Positions 1-4,880 of a stretch of DNA of 6,227 bases are shown here, one piece after another. Position 1 is the stretch's first letter. Each line of letters begins with the position of its first letter. The notes below the pieces were generated by a model that worked only from the letters and a program-made list of their open reading frames with translations, ran no database searches and was not told the origin of the DNA. The stretch is from Rickettsiales bacterium. GTDB taxonomy: Bacteria > Pseudomonadota > Alphaproteobacteria > Rs-D84 > CACZYB01. The stretch spans positions 1-6,227 of the forward strand of contig JAITSG010000002.1 of the NCBI GenBank assembly GCA_031288035.1. Reading direction: 5' to 3'. Made by a program: the position numbers and the translations under genes.

Positions 1-2123
1 ATGGCGTCTATGCTCATGCAAGCGGCGGCCCCGCGCACCATAAGCCCGACCAGATCGTCATAGCCCTCCATCTTCTTGGACTTGAACTCCTCGAGCGCGG
101 CATGGACTACGCTTCCGAAGTCCGCGGGCGATATTTCCGGCGCTATGCCCTCCAGCCTTTCCAGCCCGAGTATATAGCTGGCGAATATTATGTACGGGTC
201 GCGGTACCATTTTTCTACGCTCGTCGCGTACATAATATTCGGGCGCATATACGCCGGAGGACGGGGCGCCGGGCGGCCGATCGGCGCATATTCCCCCGGT
301 TCGTCAAGGTTTTCCGCCACGCCCGCGACATAGCGCGCGTAGCCCTCGTCGAATTCAAATCCGTTGATGTCCCTTATCGTGCCCAGCTTCGCCAGCCACC
401 GGCTTTGTATCCTTCCCACGCCGTCCACCGTCACGGACCGGGTCAGAAGAACCTTCGGATAGCACAGGAATTCCGCGAAGTCGTGCGACGCAAGGCCTAT
501 CTTGCGCTCGGGCAGCGGAAGCCCAAGCTCCGCCTTCATGGCGCGGCTGAGCCACGGATCGTCCCCATCCTGCGCCGGGAACACGCCCTCGTTCAGGCCG
601 GCCATTATCACCAGGTCGCACGGCAGGAGCCTTGCCTCGATAGAATTGAGTATCGATGCGCCGGGCGTAACATCCGCCATGGGCCGCACGGTCTTCCTGA
701 ACATATAGTCCGACACGAACGCGCAGTACTGCCGCGCAGACGCCATGTCCAAGCCATCGGGCAGGGCGTCCAGCTCGCGTCCCAGGCCGTCCAGCACGTC
801 TGTAGTCCCGGCCGAAAGGCCGTCTGCAGCCTCCTTCAGGTCGGCTATGGTCCGGACAAGCTCCACGTGCCGCCGGAACCATTCGGAAAGCCTTGCCTCG
901 CCCCTTGGCAGCCTCGGCAGGCGTCCGAGCGCCGGAATATTGCATTTCGACATGACAAGGCCTATGTCGTCAAGCCCGGGCCTTCCGCGGATAGCTTCCT
1001 CGACCTGCCTGGAGACCCGGAATTCCGGCCGGATCAGCGGGCTTTTCAGCAAGGCGAGCAACTCCATCGGCGGATAGTCGTCCATGGCCGCGCGAAGGGC
1101 AAGCATGAAGAAATTCCCCGCCTGGGTCTCGGTCGCCGGACGCCCGGCCGAATCGTTTATCGACACGCCCCACCGGGCGAGCTCCGCCGCAACGGACTTG
1201 GCGAGCTTGCGATCCGGGGTGACAAGGTGGACGCGCTCTTTTCTCTCTATCGCATCCCGGATGGCGACGGCCACGGCGCGGGCCTCGTCGAACTCGGTCT
1301 TTAGCTCGAGGACGGATATGTTTCCGCCGGAAAGGTCCGGGCCCTTCCAATATGCCATAGGCGCCATTACGCTTGACGCCAGTGCGTCCGAACCGGGCGC
1401 AAGGTCGCGCACCTCCGCCCTCGAGATGCCGAACCTGTCCAGCAGGTTCCTCATTGAATACTGCGCGTGGTCGGGGCCGACGGCCGCGAAATTTGCATCG
1501 TCCATCGCGCGATCGAGCCCGGGCAGGACCACGCTTCCGCCCGCGTCCAGAACGCGCTTCATAAACCGGGCGACATAGGGTATGGAGCCGGTGGAGCCGG
1601 CGACTATCTCGCGCCCGGAAATCTCCATGCCGTCGAGCGCCGCTATGCGCCTGCGCACCGGGCTTTCCAGATGCCCGGCCGCGTAGGCGGAAGCGATCTT
1701 CAAGAATTCCAAGGACTGTTTCCAATATTCGGAGTATCCGTCCGGAACAAGGCGCTCCAAGCTCGCGAGCGGAACCTCCTCTGCCTCGGCCGTGTCTATC
1801 AGGGCGGCCAGGTCGGAAGCCATGGCATACGCCCGCGCGTAAGGCATGGCCGGGTCCTTCGCACGCACCATGGCGGCCAAGGACAGGATGCGCTCGGCCT
1901 CGCCAGAATCCGCCTCGGCCTCGTCCACCTTGCCCAGCGCCCTGATTTCCGGCAGGACAAGGACGGACTTGCCGGATGCGGCGAGCAGGGCGTCCTTGAA
2001 CTCTCGCATAGACCGGCGGGTCGGAAGGAACACGACGCGCTCCTCCGGCCGTTCGTCCTTCAGCACGAACCCGGCCAGCACGTCCAAAAACCTCGCCCCG
2101 AACGGTATGTTGAATACAGGCAT
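1..2123 (-). CDS. addB: Double-strand break repair protein AddB, alphaproteobacterial type (C-terminus off window)
   Basis: The minus-strand frame from ATG at 2123 is open to the left edge (707 complete codons); I read it codon by codon and found no stop. AddB is the partner of AddA in the helicase-nuclease that resects DNA double-strand ends and prepares them for RecA. Family landmarks in order: an N-terminal FLPTRR segment (residues 32-37), LPEIRALGKVDE (57-68), AGSTGSIP (175-182), LPGLD (200-204), HAQY (219-222), VIMAGLNEG (about 505-513), DDPWLSR (521-527), ASHDF (545-549), TSVEKWYRDPY (634-644) and DFGSVVHAALEEF (668-680). The last two lead into the PD-(D/E)XK nuclease domain, whose remaining catalytic residues should lie beyond the window. 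The family is usually about 1000 residues, so roughly 300 are missing. I saw no Walker A GxGKT near the N-terminus. addA would be expected downstream, outside the window. The start is set by the promoter six bases upstream and by a family-like N-terminus (VFNIPFGARFLDVLA). There is no Shine-Dalgarno. Confidence 0.93.
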   Translation of the reverse strand, partial: MPVFNIPFGARFLDVLAGFVLKDERPEERVVFLPTRRSMREFKDALLAASGKSVLVLPEIRALGKVDEAEADSGEAERILSLAAMVRAKDPAMPYARAYAMASDLAALIDTAEAEEVPLASLERLVPDGYSEYWKQSLEFLKIASAYAAGHLESPVRRRIAALDGMEISGREIVAGSTGSIPYVARFMKRVLDAGGSVVLPGLDRAMDDANFAAVGPDHAQYSMRNLLDRFGISRAEVRDLAPGSDALASSVMAPMAYWKGPDLSGGNISVLELKTEFDEARAVAVAIRDAIERKERVHLVTPDRKLAKSVAAELARWGVSINDSAGRPATETQAGNFFMLALRAAMDDYPPMELLALLKSPLIRPEFRVSRQVEEAIRGRPGLDDIGLVMSKCNIPALGRLPRLPRGEARLSEWFRRHVELVRTIADLKEAADGLSAGTTDVLDGLGRELDALPDGLDMASARQYCAFVSDYMFRKTVRPMADVTPGASILNSIEARLLPCDLVIMAGLNEGVFPAQDGDDPWLSRAMKAELGLPLPERKIGLASHDFAEFLCYPKVLLTRSVTVDGVGRIQSRWLAKLGTIRDINGFEFDEGYARYVAGVAENLDEPGEYAPIGRPAPRPPAYMRPNIMYATSVEKWYRDPYIIFASYILGLERLEGIAPEISPADFGSVVHAALEEFKSKKMEGYDDLVGLMVRGAAACMSIDA

Positions 2124-2129
2124 GGCCCG

Positions 2130-2158
2130 ATTGTATCAGGCCAGGCCCTTGCGGTCAA
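2130..2158 (-). promoter_or_regulatory. Sigma70-type promoter of addB, predicted leaderless
   Basis: Read on the minus strand: TTGACC (-35, 2158-2153), a 17-bp spacer, TACAAT (-10, 2135-2130). TGA directly precedes the -10, which gives an extended -10 (TGATACAAT). Only six bases (CGGGCC) separate the -10 from the ATG. A start point seven bases past the -10 falls on the A of the ATG (2123), so the mRNA would be leaderless. This is inferred from spacing, with no transcript data. Confidence 0.72.
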
Positions 2159-2184
2159 GGCCGGCGGATTGCGCGGAAAAATGG

Positions 2185-2213
2185 TGGACACATATCCGTT
2201 TTTCGTGTATAAT
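2185..2213 (+). promoter_or_regulatory. Sigma70-type promoter of the secreted-protein gene, predicted near-leaderless
   Basis: TGGACA (2185-2190), a 17-bp spacer, and a perfect TATAAT (2208-2213). The predicted start point is near G2220 or A2221, two or three bases before the ATG at 2223, and no ribosome-binding site fits between. The -35 box is 26 bp from the -35 box of the divergent addB promoter, so a regulator bound between them could affect both genes. Confidence 0.75.
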
Positions 2214-2222
2214 CATATTGAA

Positions 2223-3482
2223 ATGTTTCGCGCTCTCAGATCGTTTTTCGCGTTCGCGGCGGCTTTGCTGCTTTGCCTGGAGGCCGCGCTCGCCGCTCCG
2301 AAGCCGAGGAAGTCCTCCGGCGGCGCAAAGGCCGGCGGCAAGCAGGCGAAGGGCGCCGGCGGAACAAAGCGCAAGAGGCGCTCCGCCGCCACCGCAACCT
2401 CCGCCGCAAAGGTGGTGGTGAAGGAAAGCGGGGAAGACGAGAACGAGCCGGAAGAGGAGCCAGAGCCGGAGCCCAAGGTAGCCAAGGCCCCGCCGCCGCC
2501 CGCGCTGGAGGAAGAGGAGGAACCGGTGGTGGCGGAAGAGGAATCCATCCGGCCGAAATCGCCGAACTACGAGGCGATGCTCGCCGACCCGTCGAAGATC
2601 CCCGACGTGCACGAAGACCCAGCCTGGGCCGGATTCAGAAAGTGCATGACAAGCTCGTGCATGGGCGGCGACGACCAGCCCGACCACGTGAACTGCTACC
2701 GCAACGTGACGTTCGAACAGGTGTTCGAGGAATGCCGCGCCATGATAGACGACCCGGAAAAGGAAGACAACTTCATGGCGTACTTCAAGGTGCCGTTTTT
2801 GAACGAGGAAAAGAAGGCATTCTGCGCGGAGCACTTCAGCGGCACGTACAACGAGATAAAGGACCAGTGCACGCTTACCATCAAGTTCGCGCGCGACAAC
2901 AAGCCGCAGAAGGGATTCGGAATGGCCCCGAACCCGAACGAAAGATGCAACGATAACACGTCGAAGGTGTTTTCGTTCGGCGCCGCCGGCAAGAAAATTA
3001 TGTGCAGCTATGAAACGTTCGGACTTGGCGAATGCTATAACGACAATCCGGACTTGATAAAGAACCAGATGAACGTCCTGTCCGGAACCGTGCAGATGGC
3101 CACCGGAGCACTGGCGGGAGTAGCCGGAGGCTTCGCCGCGGTCGCAAGCGCCCAGGCCGCGAGGGTGGATAGAGTCAACAAGCAAATGGAAATAGACAAT
3201 AAAAACAGATCATCAGGAGGGGGTGAACCTGCTGCCGGTTCGAATACTGGTGATCCTCTTCCTGCGGATACTTCCACAAAACTTAGCAAGGGCCAGACGG
3301 CGGCGGCCGCAATCGCGGGCGGGCTCGCAAGCGGCGGCGAGCTGGTTACGACAGGCATAGGCTCCCTTGCCACCGGACTTTCCGGCATGAACGAAAAAGG
3401 CGGCCTGTATCTCGGCGGCAAATGCACGCTCCCCGACGAATCCATAGTCCGCGAGGGCAGCGTAATCAACCTGCGCTGGTAG
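2223..3482 (+). CDS. Secreted, cysteine-rich protein of unknown function with charged low-complexity N-terminus
   Basis: A 419-residue protein I do not recognise. Residues 1-24 look like a Sec signal peptide: MFRALR, a hydrophobic core, then an ALA site before APKP. A basic K/R/G/A-rich stretch (about 26-67) is followed by an acidic E/P-rich stretch (about 68-108). From about 115 it looks folded, with ten cysteines (141, 146, 158, 171, 201, 216, 242, 261, 271, 401), an even number suited to disulfides in the periplasm or outside the cell. Two Gly/Ala-rich segments (about 285-313 and 357-388) have glycine-zipper spacing, for example G295/G299/G303, and may pack in or against a membrane. They are separated by a polar Ser/Gly/Asn linker whose DNA is more AT-rich. 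It is transcribed divergently from addB, which need not mean a shared function. ATG 2223 is chosen from the promoter position and the short signal-peptide n-region. An in-frame ATG at 2181 overlaps the promoter and is less likely. Confidence 0.86.
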   Translation: MFRALRSFFAFAAALLLCLEAALAAPKPRKSSGGAKAGGKQAKGAGGTKRKRRSAATATSAAKVVVKESGEDENEPEEEPEPEPKVAKAPPPPALEEEEEPVVAEEESIRPKSPNYEAMLADPSKIPDVHEDPAWAGFRKCMTSSCMGGDDQPDHVNCYRNVTFEQVFEECRAMIDDPEKEDNFMAYFKVPFLNEEKKAFCAEHFSGTYNEIKDQCTLTIKFARDNKPQKGFGMAPNPNERCNDNTSKVFSFGAAGKKIMCSYETFGLGECYNDNPDLIKNQMNVLSGTVQMATGALAGVAGGFAAVASAQAARVDRVNKQMEIDNKNRSSGGGEPAAGSNTGDPLPADTSTKLSKGQTAAAAIAGGLASGGELVTTGIGSLATGLSGMNEKGGLYLGGKCTLPDESIVREGSVINLRW

Positions 3483-3524
3483 GCGCGACAGGCGCCCGCA
3501 TGAACAGCCCGCGCAAACATGCGG
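3482..3524. repeat. Inverted repeats just after the secreted-protein gene
   Basis: Two overlapping dyads follow the stop codon. GGCGC (3482-3486) pairs with GCGCC (3492-3496) across a 5-nt loop. CCGCATG (3496-3502) pairs with CATGCGG (3518-3524) across a 15-nt loop. Neither is followed by a T run, so this is not a convincing intrinsic terminator, though it could protect the mRNA 3' end. I see no gene in the interval 3483-3600. Confidence 0.35.
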
Positions 3525-3563
3525 CCCGGCAACTATGCAATTAGCTTAGCCTCGAAAAATCGA

Positions 3564-3591
3564 TTGCGCTCGGCGCACGGCCGGTTATAAT
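3564..3591 (+). promoter_or_regulatory. Promoter of the tRNA-Arg gene, with GC-rich discriminator
   Basis: A perfect TATAAT at 3586-3591 lies 9 nt before the tRNA 5' end. A weak -35 (TTGCGC, 3564-3569) sits 16 bp upstream. The predicted start point is near 3598. The bases between the -10 and the start (GGCCGTG) are almost all G or C, the discriminator type seen at stringently controlled stable-RNA promoters. Since the tRNA is now interrupted, this promoter points into the mobile element. Confidence 0.7.
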
Positions 3592-3599
3592 GGCCGTGC
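3575..3599. repeat. Perfect 8-bp inverted repeat enclosing the tRNA -10 box
   Basis: GCACGGCC (3575-3582) and GGCCGTGC (3592-3599) are exact reverse complements, and the 9-nt loop contains the TATAAT. This could be an operator, a hairpin ending transcription from the upstream gene (although no T tract follows), or chance in GC-rich DNA. Confidence 0.45.
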
Positions 3600-3600
3600 C

Positions 3601-3640
3601 GCGCCCGTAGCTCAATCGGATAGAGCAACGGATTTCTAAT
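3601..3640 (+). tRNA. tRNA-Arg(UCU), 5' half only, interrupted after the anticodon loop
   Basis: The 5' acceptor strand GCGCCCG (3601-3607) is followed by TA, D stem GCTC/GAGC (3610-3613 and 3623-3626) around loop AATCGGATA, then anticodon 5' stem ACGGA (3628-3632) and loop TTTCTAA (3633-3639) with anticodon TCT. It closely resembles E. coli argU over this half. An intact gene would continue with TCCGT, a variable loop, a TTCGAAT-type T loop and CGGGCGC. Instead the sequence turns AT-rich, and none of those parts was found downstream. TTTGT (3640-3644) can still pair weakly with ACGGA through G-U pairs, but no T arm follows. The tRNA decodes AGA and AGG, codons that both host and element genes use, so a working copy must exist elsewhere or at the other end of the element. 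Confidence 0.85.
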
Positions 3641-3644
3641 TTGT
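3628..3644. other. Probable attachment-site junction (att core) in the anticodon loop
   Basis: In an intact tRNA the anticodon stem would give inverted half-sites ACGGA and TCCGT around the 7-nt loop TTTCTAA, a common core geometry for tyrosine recombinases. Here the left half-site and loop are tRNA-like, while the right half-site is TTTGT, presumably element-derived. The base composition changes at this point and an integrase gene lies on the right. The exact crossover point cannot be fixed without the other junction. Confidence 0.6.
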
Positions 3645-3698
3645 GTTTCTATAGCTTTCTGCGACTTTATACGATTTTAGATTTCTTTACATTTTCCC

Positions 3699-3727
3699 TT
3701 GATTTCTGCCATTTATCTCTGTATAAT
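3699..3727 (+). promoter_or_regulatory. Element promoter driving rhuM-int
   Basis: TTGATT (3699-3704), a 17-bp spacer, and a perfect TATAAT (3722-3727). The predicted start is near 3734, leaving a leader of about 100 nt before the rhuM-family start codon. The leader carries the GTTAGCC repeats. Transcripts from the tRNA promoter upstream could also enter this operon. Confidence 0.7.
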
Positions 3728-3734
3728 ACTTTAC

Positions 3735-3767
3735 ATGATAGCGACGGGATTTTATCAAAAAAGTTAG
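3735..3767 (+). CDS. Possible leaderless leader peptide, 10 codons (speculative)
   Basis: ATG at 3735 opens a frame reading MIATGFYQKS, with a TAG stop inside the first GTTAGCC repeat. The ATG lies 7 nt after the -10 box, almost the same spacing as in the two leaderless host genes (6 and 9 nt). The frame is too short for its coding character to be judged, and a chance ORF is quite possible. Confidence 0.2.
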   Translation: MIATGFYQKS

Positions 3768-3814
3768 CCATAGGTTAGCCGGAGCAGCAAAAAGTTAGCC
3801 ACAGGAGGTTAGCC
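3758..3814 (+). repeat. Four direct GTTAGCC repeats in the rhuM leader
   Basis: GTTAGCC occurs at 3763-3769, 3774-3780, 3794-3800 and 3808-3814. The copies form two larger units, each starting with AAAAAGTTAGCCA and ending with GGTTAGCC (3758-3780 and 3789-3814). Possible roles are arm-type integrase or excisionase sites, or operator sites for a regulator of the rhuM-int operon. The copies all point the same way and their spacing varies (11, 20 and 14 nt). Confidence 0.6.
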
Positions 3815-3820
3815 ACGGGA

Positions 3821-3828
3821 AAAGGAGG
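3821..3828 (+). promoter_or_regulatory. Strong Shine-Dalgarno of the rhuM-family gene
   Basis: AAAGGAGG lies 5 nt before ATG 3834 and fixes that start. It contrasts with the two host genes to the left, which have no such site. Confidence 0.85.
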
Positions 3829-3833
3829 CCTAA

Positions 3834-4880
3834 ATGCCAAAGAAGAAACAGGAAATCACGATAAGGAGTAGTGCCGCCGAGTATTTGACCTTTGTCGCGG
3901 CTACCGGCGACAATCGCGCAAGCGTGGAAATGCGCTATGAGGACGAGAATATATGGCTTACGCAAAAAATGCTGGCCACGCTTTACGATGTCGGCGTTCC
4001 GACCATAAACGAGCACCTAAAAAAGATTTTCGCCGACCGCGAGCTTGACGAGGATTCAGTTGTTCGGAATTTCCGAATAACTGCCGCCGACGGAAAGGAA
4101 TACCTTACTAAGCACTACTCCCTGCAGGCCATAATCGCCGTGGGCTTCAAGGTCAATTCCGAGCGTGCCGTCCAGTTCCGCAAGTGGGTGAACAAAATAG
4201 CCAAAGACTATACGATTCAAGGCTGGACTATGGATAAGGAGCGCCTTATGAACGACGGCTCCATCCTTACGAAAGAATACTTCGAGCGGCAATTGGAGCA
4301 AATCCGTGAAATCCGCATGAGCGAGCGGAAATTCTACCAAAAAATCACGGACATTTACGCGACCGCGCTTGACTATGACAAAACCGCCAAGACCACCCTC
4401 GATTTTTACGCCTCTGTACAAAACAAGCTCCACTGGGCTATCCACGGACATACCGCGGCGGAGGTTATTATGAAGCGGGCGAACGCTAAAAAGGAGCATA
4501 TGGGTTTGACCTCTTGGAAGGCCGCACCCGCTGGCAAAATCCAAAAATCCGACGTGTCGATTGCTAAAAATTACCTGGATAAGGATGAGCTTTCACAACT
4601 TGAACGCATAGTATCGATGTATCTGGATTATGCGGAATACCAGGCAAAACGGCAAATTCCTATGACTATGCAGGACTGGGCGGAGCGGCTGAACGCCTTT
4701 TTGCAATTCAACCGCCACGACATTTTGACGGACGCGGGCAAAATTTCCGCCGAAATTGCCAAGAGCTTTGCCGAAAGCGAGTTCGAGAAATACCGCATAA
4801 CCCAAGACCGACTGTTTAGGTCAGATTTCGATTTGTTGGTAGAGGAGACGAAAAATGGCTCCGATACCGACCAGGACTAA
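3834..4880 (+). CDS. rhuM: RhuM-family protein
   Basis: The 348-residue product has the typical length and layout of the RhuM (virulence RhuM) family, named after a gene on Salmonella pathogenicity island 3; its biochemical role is not settled. The N-terminal segment IWLTQKMLATLYDVGVPTIN (residues 40-59) resembles a helix-turn-helix and suggests DNA binding. It is followed by the family features IFADRELDEDSV (65-76), AADGKEYLTKHYSLQAIIAVGFKVNSERA (84-112, key residues DGK, Y95, G104) and FRKWV (115-119). The C-terminal half is helical and charged, with FYASVQNKLHWAIHGHTAAE at 191-210. The start is set by the strong Shine-Dalgarno. It is the first gene of a plus-strand operon, and its last 26 bases overlap the integrase gene, so the two are likely translated together. 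Lying between the attachment site and the integrase, it may be cargo or may regulate the element; the sequence does not decide. Family assignment is firm, function is not. Confidence 0.93.
   Translation: MPKKKQEITIRSSAAEYLTFVAATGDNRASVEMRYEDENIWLTQKMLATLYDVGVPTINEHLKKIFADRELDEDSVVRNFRITAADGKEYLTKHYSLQAIIAVGFKVNSERAVQFRKWVNKIAKDYTIQGWTMDKERLMNDGSILTKEYFERQLEQIREIRMSERKFYQKITDIYATALDYDKTAKTTLDFYASVQNKLHWAIHGHTAAEVIMKRANAKKEHMGLTSWKAAPAGKIQKSDVSIAKNYLDKDELSQLERIVSMYLDYAEYQAKRQIPMTMQDWAERLNAFLQFNRHDILTDAGKISAEIAKSFAESEFEKYRITQDRLFRSDFDLLVEETKNGSDTDQD
4842..4847 (+). promoter_or_regulatory. Shine-Dalgarno of the integrase gene inside the rhuM-family gene
   Basis: GAGGAG lies 7 nt before ATG 4855, within the coding sequence of the gene before it. 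It supports the overlapping start and translational coupling. Confidence 0.75.

Noticed and set aside
102..1304. Long plus-strand open frame over the addB region
   Set aside because: Its product is arginine- and histidine-rich without motifs, while the opposite strand carries clear AddB landmarks throughout.
2181..2222. Upstream in-frame ATG (2181) as the true start of the secreted protein
   Set aside because: It overlaps the -35 box of a strong promoter, lacks a good ribosome-binding site and would add 14 residues to the front of the signal peptide.
2265..2276. Lipobox (LLLC at residues 15-18) in the secreted protein
   Set aside because: The residue before the Cys is Leu, not Gly, Ala or Ser, and a better signal peptidase I site (ALA) follows at residues 22-24.
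2136..3185. Long open frame on the minus strand opposite the secreted-protein gene
   Set aside because: It is a GC-rich shadow. It runs through the divergent promoter, lacks recognisable features, and the plus-strand frame has a signal peptide and regularly placed cysteines.
3235..3250. TTCGAAT stretch resembling a tRNA T loop
   Set aside because: It lies inside the secreted-protein coding sequence, upstream of the tRNA half, with no matching stems.
3482..3524. Intrinsic terminator of the secreted-protein gene
   Set aside because: Inverted repeats exist but no T tract follows either of them.
3758..3814. Small CRISPR-like array
   Set aside because: The repeat is only 7 nt, the spacing varies from 11 to 20 nt, and no cas gene is present.
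3641..3833. Group I intron in the tRNA anticodon loop instead of an integrated element
   Set aside because: Such introns occur in some bacterial tRNA-Arg genes, but no 3' exon (TCCGT, T arm, CGGGCGC) is found in the window. The downstream sequence encodes an integrase, and no group I core was recognisable.
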